The translations under genes and the position numbers were made by a program. 64,000 nucleotides of DNA from Alitabrizicola rongguiensis (lineage in GTDB: Bacteria > Pseudomonadota > Alphaproteobacteria > Rhodobacterales > Rhodobacteraceae). Each line of letters starts with the position of its first letter. The first letter of the stretch is position 1. Under the pieces are notes generated by a model. It was not told where the DNA came from, made no database searches, and worked only from the letters and a program-made list of their open reading frames with translations. Below, piece by piece: positions 35,222 to 43,739 of the stretch. The stretch is from the NCBI RefSeq assembly GCF_021491355.1, contig NZ_JAKENF010000002.1, forward strand, positions 1,054,001 through 1,118,000. The letters run 5' to 3'.

Positions 35222-36532
35222 TCAGGAAGCGGTGATGTCGGGTATGAGGTCGAATTTCTCGCCGGGGAAGAACTTGGCCAGACGGATGTCTGCAGACCGA
35301 GCATGCCCTTCCATCCCTTCCAGGCGGGAAATCCGCGCCGTGGCCTCGGCAAGGGGCCGGGTCGCAGCTCGCGTGGCCCGCTGCCAGGTCACCGTCTTCA
35401 TGAACTTGTGGACTGAGAGCCCCCCAGTATAGCGCGCGGCACCCGAGGTCGGCAGCACATGGTTCGGCCCGGAAGTCTTGTCCCCGAAGGCGACCGTGGT
35501 TTCCTCTCCCAGGAACAGCGAACCATAGGCCTTCAGCCGCTGCAGCCACCATTCCAGGTCTCTGGCCTGGACATGCAGGTGCTCGGGCGCATAGCGGTCG
35601 GCCACTTCCGCCATCTCCTCGGGTCCATCACAAAGAATGACCTCGGCCATGCCATCCCAGGCGGCCCGTGCGCTATCGCGGTTCACGGGGGGCAAGGTGT
35701 CGATCAGTCGCGGGACGAGGTCGAGGACCTTTTGCGCGAGCGCCGCATCCGAGGTGACCAGCCAGACCGGCGAGTTATGGCCATGCTCTGCCTGCCCGAC
35801 CAGGTCGAAGGCCACCATCTCGGCATCCGCGCTGGCATCGGCGACGACCATGCTGTCGGTCGGTCCAGCGAACATGTCGATACCGACCTGGCCAAAGAGC
35901 ACCCGCTTCGCCTCTGCGACATACTGGTTGCCGGGCCCCACCAGGATGTCTGCCTTCGGCAAACCGAAAAGCCCATTCGCCATTGCCGCAACACCCTGAA
36001 CGCCGCCCATGTTCAGGATCACATCCGCGCCGCAAAGATCCATGGCAAAGAGGATCGCCGGGGGGATCCCGACGTCGGGTCGGGGCGGAGAGCAGGCGGT
36101 GATGTGCGGAACGCCGGCCACCTTGGCCGTGGTGATGGTCATGATGGCACTGGCAACGTGGCTATAGCGCCCGCCCGGCACATAGCAGCCCGCCGCCGAA
36201 ACCGGGATCTGCCTTTGCCCGGCTGTCAGCCCCGGCAGGATCTCGACCACACAATCGGAAATCGTGGCGCGTTGGGCCTCGGCAAAGCGGCGGATATTGG
36301 CGTGGGAGAACCGGATGTCCTCCTTCAGCCTTTCGGGAACAGCATCAGCCGCCGCCTTGCGCGCCGCTTCCGAAACGACGATCTCACCTGTCCACTTGTC
36401 CAGATCGCGGGCATAGGCCCGGGCCGCCTCTTCGCCGCCGTCAGCTATCCCCTGCAGTATCGCGGCAACGGCAGCGCGCACATCCTGCTGGTCCGTCTCG
36501 GCGGTTCGGTAGGCTTTCTTCAGGTAAATCAT
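35222..36532 (-). CDS. Histidinol-dehydrogenase-family enzyme, likely sulfopropanediol dehydrogenase HpsN-like
   Basis: The 436-residue protein has the HisD fold signatures GPGNQYVAEAKRVLFG, FAGPTDSMV, GQAEHGHNSP (zinc ligands Q/H) and ARYTGGLSVHKFMK. Details such as HANIRRFAEAQ and the context next to cuyA match the HpsN group, which oxidises 2,3-dihydroxypropane-1-sulfonate to sulfolactate with NAD, more than true histidine biosynthesis. I placed the start at ATG 36532, 16 nt after the permease gene. It is the last gene of the operon. A different hydroxylated sulfonate is possible as substrate. Confidence 0.7.
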   Translation of the reverse strand: MIYLKKAYRTAETDQQDVRAAVAAILQGIADGGEEAARAYARDLDKWTGEIVVSEAARKAAADAVPERLKEDIRFSHANIRRFAEAQRATISDCVVEILPGLTAGQRQIPVSAAGCYVPGGRYSHVASAIMTITTAKVAGVPHITACSPPRPDVGIPPAILFAMDLCGADVILNMGGVQGVAAMANGLFGLPKADILVGPGNQYVAEAKRVLFGQVGIDMFAGPTDSMVVADASADAEMVAFDLVGQAEHGHNSPVWLVTSDAALAQKVLDLVPRLIDTLPPVNRDSARAAWDGMAEVILCDGPEEMAEVADRYAPEHLHVQARDLEWWLQRLKAYGSLFLGEETTVAFGDKTSGPNHVLPTSGAARYTGGLSVHKFMKTVTWQRATRAATRPLAEATARISRLEGMEGHARSADIRLAKFFPGEKFDLIPDITAS

Positions 36533-36548
36533 TGGTTTGTCTTTCGGG

Positions 36549-37418
36549 TCACATCCGACCCTTCCAGGGGACAAGGCGGCGTTCGAGAAAGCGCATGAGC
36601 AGGTCGAAACCGAATGCGATAATGGCGATCACAAAGATCCCCATGATGACGACGGGCGTTTGCAGAAACTGGCTGGCAGAGAGCACCATGTAGCCGAGGC
36701 CCTTGGTCGAGGCGACCATTTCGGCGGCCACCAGCGTCGTCCAGCCAAAGCCGATCCCAATGCGCATCGCGGTCAAGATCTCGGGCAGGGCCGCTGGCAT
36801 GATCACATGGCGCATCACCTGCCAGCGCGTCGCGCCGAAGGAATAGGCCGCATGGATCTGTTCGATCGCCGCCGACTTTACGCCCGACCTTGCCCCCAGG
36901 ACGATCGGTGCAAAGATCGACAGGAAGATCAGAAGGACCTTCGACATCTCGCCGATGCCGAACCAGATGATCATGAGTGGCAGATAGGCCAGGGGCGGGA
37001 TCGGTCGATAGAACTCGATGGGCGGATCGAGGATGCCGCGCATCAGCGGGCTCATCCCCATGGCCAGCCCCAGGGGCAGGCCAATGAGACAGGCAAGAAT
37101 GAAGGCGCCGAAGACCCGGAAGGTCGAGATCAGCAGATGGTCCATGAAGGAGGTATTGGTGAAGCCATTCTGCCAGATGGAAATGAACTTGCGGACCACG
37201 TCGACGGGCGACGGGACGAAAAGCGGTTTGACCCAGCCGAGGGCGGTCACCAGCCACCAGACGAACAGAAGCACTGCGATGGATGCAACCGACAGCCAGA
37301 AGGTATTTCCCTGCCCCGGGACACCATAGATCTCGCCCGGCTGGGTCGGTCGTGCGCGGGACAGTCGGGTAATGATCCCCGGCGTCTGCTCTGGTTTCGG
37401 GTCAGGTGCGGAACTCAT
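36549..37418 (-). CDS. Taurine/sulfonate-type ABC transporter permease
   Basis: This 289-residue membrane protein of the TauC/SsuC family has a cytoplasmic N-terminus, six helices, [22 protein letters not shown] (in parts) near the middle and an EAA loop ([24 protein letters not shown] in parts). It overlaps the ATPase gene by 4 nt. Together with the ATPase and binding protein upstream it forms a complete importer in the operon that also carries cuyA. Confidence 0.87.
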   Translation of the reverse strand: MSSAPDPKPEQTPGIITRLSRARPTQPGEIYGVPGQGNTFWLSVASIAVLLFVWWLVTALGWVKPLFVPSPVDVVRKFISIWQNGFTNTSFMDHLLISTFRVFGAFILACLIGLPLGLAMGMSPLMRGILDPPIEFYRPIPPLAYLPLMIIWFGIGEMSKVLLIFLSIFAPIVLGARSGVKSAAIEQIHAAYSFGATRWQVMRHVIMPAALPEILTAMRIGIGFGWTTLVAAEMVASTKGLGYMVLSASQFLQTPVVIMGIFVIAIIAFGFDLLMRFLERRLVPWKGRM

Positions 37419-38203
37419 TCCTCAGCCTCCTCGTCGGCGAAGATGATCTTCAGGACCTTCTCGCGCAGATCGATGAACTCGGGCGAAGCTTTGACTTGTC
37501 GGGCGGGGACGGCAGCCTGAAAGCGCCGCGAGAACGGCAGATCGAAGACATGGGTGATGCGCCCCGGTCGAGGCGACATGACGATCAGCTTGGTGCCCAT
37601 GAACAGGGCCTCTTCGACACTGTGCGTAATGAAGAAGACCGACTTTCCGGTTTCACCCCAGATCTTGAGGATCAGTTCCTGCGCCTTCTCGCGCGTCAGC
37701 GCGTCGAGGGCACCCAGGGGTTCATCCATCAGCAGGATCTTTGGATCGCAGGTCAGGGCCCGAGCGATGCCGACCCGCTGCTGCATCCCGCCGGAAAGCT
37801 TGTAGACAGGAGAGGTCTGGAACCCCTCCAGCCCGAGCAGGCCGATGAAACCATTGGCCGTCTCATAGCGCTCGCGTTTCGGAACCCCCTGGATCTTCAA
37901 ACCGAAGGCGACGTTGTCGAGCACGTTCAGCCAGGGGAGCAGCGCGTGTTTTTGAAAGACCACGGCCCGATCCGCGCCGGGGCCTGAGACGAGCTTGCCA
38001 TCGAGTGTGAGCCGTCCCGAAGTCGGCGCGAGAAATCCCGCGATCAGGTTCAGCAGAGTCGATTTCCCACAGCCAGAGGCACCCAGAGCAACGACGAATT
38101 CGCCTTCGTCGATATCCAGCTTGATTTCGCTGAGCGCGGCCACAGGGGGCCGGCCGTCAGCAGCCGGGTAAACGACAGAAACGGAGTCGATCTTGAGGCC
38201 CAA
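37415..38203 (-). CDS. Taurine/sulfonate-type ABC transporter ATPase
   Basis: This 262-residue single ABC domain has Walker [10 protein letters not shown], signature [15 protein letters not shown] and Walker [14 protein letters not shown]. The sequence around [21 protein letters not shown] is typical of TauB/SsuB. It lies between the binding-protein gene (separated by a hairpin) and the permease gene (4-nt overlap). Confidence 0.88.
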   Translation of the reverse strand: MGLKIDSVSVVYPAADGRPPVAALSEIKLDIDEGEFVVALGASGCGKSTLLNLIAGFLAPTSGRLTLDGKLVSGPGADRAVVFQKHALLPWLNVLDNVAFGLKIQGVPKRERYETANGFIGLLGLEGFQTSPVYKLSGGMQQRVGIARALTCDPKILLMDEPLGALDALTREKAQELILKIWGETGKSVFFITHSVEEALFMGTKLIVMSPRPGRITHVFDLPFSRRFQAAVPARQVKASPEFIDLREKVLKIIFADEEAEE

Positions 38204-38232
38204 ATTGCTCTCCTGCTGCGAGCGCCCGCGCG

Positions 38233-38256
38233 GCCCGGGCCTGCTCCGGCCCGGGC
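38233..38256 (-). terminator. Perfect GC-only hairpin between binding-protein and ATPase genes
   Basis: Perfect 9-bp arms GCCCGGGCC and GGCCCGGGC enclose a 6-nt loop, 15 nt after the binding-protein stop codon, without a T-run. It is the third such hairpin after a binding-protein gene in this window. Confidence 0.7.
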
Positions 38257-38270
38257 AAGTGTCAATCGTG

Positions 38271-39260
38271 TTATTGCGCGGCGGCCTGGGCGTAGCTCGG
38301 GTTCACAAAGGCCGAGTAGTCGTCAATGGTCGTATCGATCCTGCCGGCGGATTTCAGGAATTCGGCCGTCACCTTGATCTTCGGAGCGGCACCGCCAAGC
38401 CAGGTGTCGCTGACCTGTGTCGCCATCGGCAGGAAGGTGAAGCCTTCCAGGATGCCCGGAACCTGAGCCGGATCGGCGCCCGTGGCGGCGGCCAGTGCCT
38501 TGACTTCGGCGCTGTCCGGCGTCCACGCCGCAGGGTTGGCAAGATACATGCCATTGACGCGGTCGATCTCCTTGAGGAAAGCCACGATCTTGTCCTTGTT
38601 GGCTTCGGCGAATTCGCGGTTCACGACCCAGCCATCATAGGTCGGGAAACCCCATTCCGCCGTCTGGTCAGCGCCGACGATCAACTCACCCGTTTTCAGG
38701 ATCTCTGACTGGACCGGCTGCCAGATCCAGGCTGCATCGATCACACCCTGTTCCCAGGAGGCCGCGATCTGATCGGGCGGCATTCCAACGATCGTGACAT
38801 CAGCCTCGGTCAGGCCTTCGTGCTGGAGAGCCCCCATCAGCGAATAATGCGCTGTCGAGCCGATCGGCACGGCGACCCGCTTGCCCTTGAGGTCGGCGAT
38901 GGTCTTGATGCCAGAACCGTTATGGGCAATCAGCGACTCCGCTTTGCCGATCACATCGGAATAAGCGATGAGCTGGATATCCAGCCCGGAGCTTGTGCCA
39001 ATTGCGACCGGGGACGAGCCAAGTTCGGACAGCACGACATCGCCCGAGGCCATGGCGGCGATGACATCCGTGCCGGCATCGAATTTCCGCCATTCGATCT
39101 CCCAGCCGGTTTCCTTTGCCAGCGCGTCGGAGGTCGACAGCAACTGCATGGGCGTGGGGTTGCCGAAATGGCCGATGATGATCTTTTCCGCCAGGGCCTG
39201 CCCGGCCATCAGGGCAGATGCGGCGACACCAAGCAGGACATGTTTCAGTTTGAAGGCCAT
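38271..39260 (-). CDS. Taurine-like ABC transporter periplasmic binding protein
   Basis: The 329-residue protein has a signal peptide (to about residue 24, ALA) and a TauA-like mature domain: [40 protein letters not shown] and [12 protein letters not shown]. TauA-type receptors bind taurine and related alkanesulfonates. Because the neighbours include cuyA and an HpsN-like enzyme, cysteate or a C3 hydroxysulfonate is an attractive ligand. That is inference from context. Confidence 0.82.
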   Translation of the reverse strand: MAFKLKHVLLGVAASALMAGQALAEKIIIGHFGNPTPMQLLSTSDALAKETGWEIEWRKFDAGTDVIAAMASGDVVLSELGSSPVAIGTSSGLDIQLIAYSDVIGKAESLIAHNGSGIKTIADLKGKRVAVPIGSTAHYSLMGALQHEGLTEADVTIVGMPPDQIAASWEQGVIDAAWIWQPVQSEILKTGELIVGADQTAEWGFPTYDGWVVNREFAEANKDKIVAFLKEIDRVNGMYLANPAAWTPDSAEVKALAAATGADPAQVPGILEGFTFLPMATQVSDTWLGGAAPKIKVTAEFLKSAGRIDTTIDDYSAFVNPSYAQAAAQ

Positions 39261-39302
39261 GGTCGTCTCCTCTGTTGTTTTGTTGTGGTTGTCTTCTTGT
39301 CT

Positions 39303-40031
39303 TCAGCCGAACCTTTTCTGCGGCTGTTTCTCCGTTCCCCCGGTCGAGAAGGCGAAGTCTCGGATCGCGGCAACCAGGATGTCCAGCGTATCGAATGCCT
39401 CTGCACCTTCGGCCACCGAGTCTGCGATAAGTGAGAACTCGGTGCAGGCGATCATCTGCACACGCGCGCCCTCGCGCAACAGTTCCTCTGATGCCGCCTT
39501 CAATACCTCCCGCGCCTGCAGCCCCGTATCGCCGGCCTTTATGCGTCGGATGGCCGCGAGCATCGCGGCCTCGTCCGAGGGATAGACTGCGGTGAGTTGT
39601 CTTGCCGCCAGAGGCGCGTCGAAAAGCGCGACCTTCCGCACGGCGGGCGATGCAAGGATGCCCACACGTCCCCCCGCATGGACACGCTCTGAAGCATGTG
39701 CGACCGACAGCGCGACCATGTCCAGAAACGGCACGTTCACGGCAGAGGTGATGGACTTGGCATAATGGTGGGCGGTGTTGCAGGGCATCGCCAGAGCCGC
39801 CGCCCCGCCCGCAGCAAGCCGACGGGCCATTTCGGCCAGCACCGGGCCGGGATCCTCGCCGTTCCCTTCGAAAAGATGGCGGATGCGCGAAGGAACCTGC
39901 GGATTTTGATCCACGATCAGCGGAATATGGTCTGCATCGTCGGAGGCCGGCACGGCATCAAGAAGCTTCTGCATGACCAGAATGGTCGCCTGGGGCCCCA
40001 TTCCGCCCAGAATGCCCACCCGCCTGATCAT
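39303..40031 (-). CDS. Aspartate/glutamate-family racemase, candidate cysteate racemase
   Basis: This 242-residue protein of the Asp/Glu racemase family has the opening GILGGMGPQAT and both catalytic cysteines, in MPCNTAH and IACTEFS. I placed the start at ATG 40031, behind an AGGGGG site, rather than 35 residues upstream. It follows cuyA in the same operon. CuyA acts on one cysteate enantiomer, and cysteate is an aspartate analogue, so an Asp-type racemase here could interconvert D- and L-cysteate. Aspartate or glutamate racemisation cannot be excluded. Confidence 0.75.
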   Translation of the reverse strand: MIRRVGILGGMGPQATILVMQKLLDAVPASDDADHIPLIVDQNPQVPSRIRHLFEGNGEDPGPVLAEMARRLAAGGAAALAMPCNTAHHYAKSITSAVNVPFLDMVALSVAHASERVHAGGRVGILASPAVRKVALFDAPLAARQLTAVYPSDEAAMLAAIRRIKAGDTGLQAREVLKAASEELLREGARVQMIACTEFSLIADSVAEGAEAFDTLDILVAAIRDFAFSTGGTEKQPQKRFG

Positions 40032-40211
40032 CGGCGTTCCCCCTGCCTGGCCGATCCAGGGAGCGAACTGTCGTGCAGCCCTGCCCCAAAGACCAGCGAT
40101 GGCAGCTGCGCCCCACCCGAGGCCGTCGCCAAGCATGGCACCACGAGTCCTCGTGGAGTGCGGGCCATTCTTGGGGCCAAACAGTTGGTGGGGCAGCCCA
40201 GACTCATCGGG

Positions 40212-41231
40212 TCAAACCGTCAATCCCTTGCGTTGCTCCGAGAAGATCGCGTCATAACCGAAAAGCGCCGCCGAGCCGCCAGTGTGCAGGAACACGACCC
40301 TCTCTCCCTTCTTGAAGCGACCCTTTCGAATATAGTCGATCAGCCCTGCCGCGCCCTTGCCGGAATAGACAGGGTCCAGAAGGATGCCTTCAAGCTGCGC
40401 GAAAAGCCGGATCGCTTCCAGAGTGTCGTCGCGCGGGATGCCGTAGCCCGCGCCGACATAGCTGCTATCCGCCACCACATCGCCTCGCGTCACGACAGAG
40501 GGGCAGCCAAGCTTCTCGGCCGTGCGGACCGCCAGATTGAAGACGGATTCCTCCTGCTTTTCGCGCGGCGCCCGCACCCCGATCCCCAGAAGCGGGATCC
40601 CTGCGTTGATCGCCTTGAGACCGGTGACAAGCCCGGCCTGAGTACCCGCGCTGCCCGTCGCCGTCACGATATGATCGATGACAAGGCCGCGGTCATTGGC
40701 CTGCGACACAAGTTCGAACGCGCAATTGACATAGCCAAGCGCCCCAGTCGGATTGGAACCGCCCCCCGGAATGATGTAGACCTTCCGCCCCTCGTTGCGA
40801 AGTCGCTGCGCGACAAGCTCCATTTCGGCGGCCATGTCCATACCGCCGGCCCGCTTTGATGTCGTTGCCCCATGGAGATGGTCCAGAAGCACGTTGCCGT
40901 TGGCGTTGTAGTTGGGATCGTTCGATCCGGTGCGGTCTTCGAGGAGGATATGGCAGGCCAAACCCAGTTTGGCCGCGAATGCCGCGGTCTGGCGCGCATG
41001 ATTGGATTGCGTCGCCCCTTGGGTGATCACGGTATCCGCCCCCTGAACCTGGGCCTCGGCCATCAGGAATTCCAGCTTGCGGGTCTTGTTGCCGCCGGTG
41101 GACAGGCCGGTGCAATCGTCCCGCTTTATCCAGATCTCGGGTCCACCAAGTTCCTTCGTGAGCCGGTCGAGCCGCTCGAGAGGCGTGGGCAGATGGGCCA
41201 GGAAAACCCGCGGAAAACGAGCGAGATGCAT
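40212..41231 (-). CDS. cuyA: L-cysteate sulfo-lyase (CuyA) / D-cysteine-desulfhydrase family
   Basis: This 339-residue PLP enzyme has the catalytic lysine in [11 protein letters not shown] and further family segments ([53 protein letters not shown]). The opening MHLARFP and these stretches closely match the Silicibacter/Ruegeria pomeroyi CuyA as I remember it, rather than ACC deaminase. CuyA splits L-cysteate into pyruvate, ammonia and sulfite. I placed the start at ATG 41231. It heads the operon, divergent from a LysR gene. No sulfite exporter or dehydrogenase is in the window, so sulfite must be handled by genes elsewhere. Confidence 0.83.
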   Translation of the reverse strand: MHLARFPRVFLAHLPTPLERLDRLTKELGGPEIWIKRDDCTGLSTGGNKTRKLEFLMAEAQVQGADTVITQGATQSNHARQTAAFAAKLGLACHILLEDRTGSNDPNYNANGNVLLDHLHGATTSKRAGGMDMAAEMELVAQRLRNEGRKVYIIPGGGSNPTGALGYVNCAFELVSQANDRGLVIDHIVTATGSAGTQAGLVTGLKAINAGIPLLGIGVRAPREKQEESVFNLAVRTAEKLGCPSVVTRGDVVADSSYVGAGYGIPRDDTLEAIRLFAQLEGILLDPVYSGKGAAGLIDYIRKGRFKKGERVVFLHTGGSAALFGYDAIFSEQRKGLTV

Positions 41232-41349
41232 CTCAGCTGTCCTCATCAAGACTTGCAGAACAAAACTATTGGCTCAGAGTCAATCGATTGCAAATTCGAA
41301 ATTCTCGGATTAACTTGCAAGAATTGCATGATATTGCCGGAGCGACCCC

Positions 41350-42252
41350 GTGCGGCTGGAATGGCTCGAAGATATTCTTGCGATTGCACAGACCGGATCT
41401 TTCAGTGGTGCTGCCGAACGCCGAAGACTTACGCAATCTGCCTTTTCTCGCCGCATCCAGCAGATCGAGGACCATGTCGGGGTCGAGCTTTTCGACCGCA
41501 GCCGCAAGCCGGTTCGCCTGCGACCGACGACGCTGTCGCAGAGCGCACAGATCGAGCAGTTGTCGGCCGCGCTTCGCCAGCTTCTGGTCGATTTGCGCCG
41601 TGGCGACAGGATCGCGTCCAACCGGATTGTCATCGCGAGCCAGCATTCGCTGACGACTTCACTTGCGCCCAAGATCATCCAGGGCATCCAGGACAATGGC
41701 GATGCGATCTATGTCCGTTTGCGCTCGGCCAACCTTGACGAATGCTTTGGCCTGCTCCTGTCGCGTCAGGCGGACTTGGCTATCGTTTACCGCGCGACCG
41801 ACGAGACAGACGCTTTTGCGGGCGACTATCTTGAGACCATGGATATCGGTTCTGACCAGCTGATCCCGGTCATTCGCCGCGATTTGTCCGGCAGGATACT
41901 GGATGGCGCGTCGGACGCTGAGCTTCCCATCATCGCCTATCCCGCCGATGTCTTCCTCGGTCGTGTCATGGCTGACCGGATCCTGCCAAAGCTTGCTGCC
42001 GGGACCGTTCTCTTGCCCAAAGCCGAGACATCGCTGACGATCGCCGCGCTTGAAATGGCTGCAGTGGGGACTGCGGTTGCTTGGGTTCCGCAGTCCCTTG
42101 CCTTGCAGGGCCTGTCGGCCGGACAGATCGCCGACCTGTCCGAAGCCTTGCCCAGCTGTGAGCTGACGATACGAGCCATGCGCCTGCAAACCGAGCCGAG
42201 CCCCGCCGAGGCCGCGGTCTGGGCGCAACTGCCCCTGATCCGAACGACCTGA
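41350..42252 (+). CDS. LysR-family regulator of the organosulfonate operon
   Basis: The 300-residue protein starts at a GTG (VRLEWLEDILAIAQTGSFSGAAERRRLTQSAFSRRI, in parts), with the helix-turn-helix at residues about 17-40 and a LysR substrate domain. It is divergent from cuyA. The 118-bp gap is AT-rich and holds two TTGCAA palindromes at 41288 and 41315 that may be part of its binding sites, though this is weak. The likely role is substrate-responsive activation of the cuyA operon. Confidence 0.82.
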   Translation: MRLEWLEDILAIAQTGSFSGAAERRRLTQSAFSRRIQQIEDHVGVELFDRSRKPVRLRPTTLSQSAQIEQLSAALRQLLVDLRRGDRIASNRIVIASQHSLTTSLAPKIIQGIQDNGDAIYVRLRSANLDECFGLLLSRQADLAIVYRATDETDAFAGDYLETMDIGSDQLIPVIRRDLSGRILDGASDAELPIIAYPADVFLGRVMADRILPKLAAGTVLLPKAETSLTIAALEMAAVGTAVAWVPQSLALQGLSAGQIADLSEALPSCELTIRAMRLQTEPSPAEAAVWAQLPLIRTT

Positions 42253-42368
42253 GCCCCATCCCCTGCTTGCCGCTCGGGCGCGCGACGCCCCAATTCGTGA
42301 CTGCTCGGATTTTTTTGGCGCGGCCCCCAAGGCGCTTCTTGTACCCATCCATGGTCTTGGATTGCCGG

Positions 42369-43739
42369 TCACAGCCGGGCGGCAAGACGCCTCTGGAGCG
42401 AGCTCAGGATGCGGTCAGCCAACGCTTCGTAGTCGCCATCAAAGTGATGCCCACCCTCGATACCGATCAGTTCGATTCCCTTGCCCTTAAGCGTCGGGCA
42501 GGCATCGTCGCTTTCATCGGTGCCATAGATGCACTGGATCAGCCCGGGATCGATCTTCGCGATATCGTCGACCGGATCGCCCGCAGACCCGCTTGAGACA
42601 CCAATCCAACCTGCGACAGAAACCTCGTAGTCGACCTCGTGCGACACAGCCATCAACGTGATCTGGGCCACGCTCGCCTTGTCGGCGTCGGAAAGCAGAT
42701 TGTAGGCTGCCGGAAGGATGTCGGCACCAAAGGAATATCCGATCAGCAGGATGTGATGCACGCCCCAGGCGCTGCGATAGGCTTCGATGATGCGGGAGAG
42801 GTCCTGCGCGGTCTGTCCGGGCGTCTGTTCAGACCAGAAATAGCGCAGCGAGTCTACGCCGATCACCGGCACCCCCTTCTGCTGGAGGACGCCGCCCACT
42901 TCCTTGTCGAGGTCCCGCCACCCCCCGTCGCCGGAATAGATGATGGCCATGGTGTCCATGCTGGGTTTCGCAGGAAGCACCGTGATCGGCAGACCAAGCG
43001 GATCCTCGGTACTGCCCATTGCATCCATCTTGTCAGACAACGCCTGCGACAGCACATCGTTCGCGGCACCGGTCACCTGGCGGACATCCACATCGGGATG
43101 AGACTTCACCAGATCAGCAGCGTGGTCCCGCGCATCCTTCGTGGCAGCGTCGGTGAAAAGGACGGTCATCGGCGCCGGCAAGGGAGCTTTGTCCAGCCCG
43201 TAGACGACGCGATCCCCAATAAGCGCCGATGGCGCGTCGGTACAAAGCGGCTTTCGAATGGGGATGCCGGCCTTGGGATCGACGGCAATCGCCCCGCCAA
43301 TCGTCGCGGCCGGGCTTTGCGCGATCATCGCCAGAGCCAGCGCTCCGCCTTCACCGACACCGGCCAGGATCGGAGCAGAAAGGGTTTTGGCGCCTGCCGC
43401 GCGCTGGACCTGATGCGCCAGTGATTCAATGTCCGAGATGGTATAGACGCAATCTCCCGCGTGCGCCGTCATCGCCGTCAGATACTTTGGAAAATCGATC
43501 CCGATCACAGCAGCCCCGTTTGACGCGAGCTTTTCGGCCTCAGCCTGATCGGTCTGGTTCCAGCCGTCACCGTCGGAGATCAGAACGACATTCGCTCGAA
43601 GATCGCCTTCGGGCAGCAGGATATGTCCTGGAGGCACCATCCCCAGATCGAACTGCGTGTCCGTCTGCGCCAGTGAGGCGAAAGGATGTATAGCCAGCCC
43701 GGCGGCGATGGCTGCGACAAGAAGACCCGTGCGCATCAC
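42369..43739 (-). CDS. acvB: AcvB/VirJ-like lysyl-phosphatidylglycerol hydrolase
   Basis: This 456-residue periplasmic protein has a signal peptide (cleavage near ASLA-Q) and two VirJ-like alpha/beta-hydrolase-type halves. The C-terminal half has the nucleophile elbow GYSFGAD and a late HHFDGDY histidine. AcvB of Agrobacterium hydrolyses lysyl-phosphatidylglycerol, the product of LpiA. The start codon overlaps the lpiA stop by 4 nt, the standard lpiA-acvB arrangement in alphaproteobacteria. The synthesis and turnover pair is linked to acid and cationic-peptide tolerance. Confidence 0.85.
   Translation of the reverse strand: MMRTGLLVAAIAAGLAIHPFASLAQTDTQFDLGMVPPGHILLPEGDLRANVVLISDGDGWNQTDQAEAEKLASNGAAVIGIDFPKYLTAMTAHAGDCVYTISDIESLAHQVQRAAGAKTLSAPILAGVGEGGALALAMIAQSPAATIGGAIAVDPKAGIPIRKPLCTDAPSALIGDRVVYGLDKAPLPAPMTVLFTDAATKDARDHAADLVKSHPDVDVRQVTGAANDVLSQALSDKMDAMGSTEDPLGLPITVLPAKPSMDTMAIIYSGDGGWRDLDKEVGGVLQQKGVPVIGVDSLRYFWSEQTPGQTAQDLSRIIEAYRSAWGVHHILLIGYSFGADILPAAYNLLSDADKASVAQITLMAVSHEVDYEVSVAGWIGVSSGSAGDPVDDIAKIDPGLIQCIYGTDESDDACPTLKGKGIELIGIEGGHHFDGDYEALADRILSSLQRRLAARL

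Noticed and set aside
35222-36532. Histidine biosynthesis hisD
   Set aside because: It is in a sulfonate operon far from any other his gene and shares details with HpsN-type enzymes, so a role in histidine synthesis is unlikely though the fold is the same.
41288-41320. Two TTGCAA sites as a firm LysR operator
   Set aside because: TTGCAA is short and self-complementary in an AT-rich gap; the 27-nt spacing is not diagnostic, so it is only mentioned with the LysR gene.
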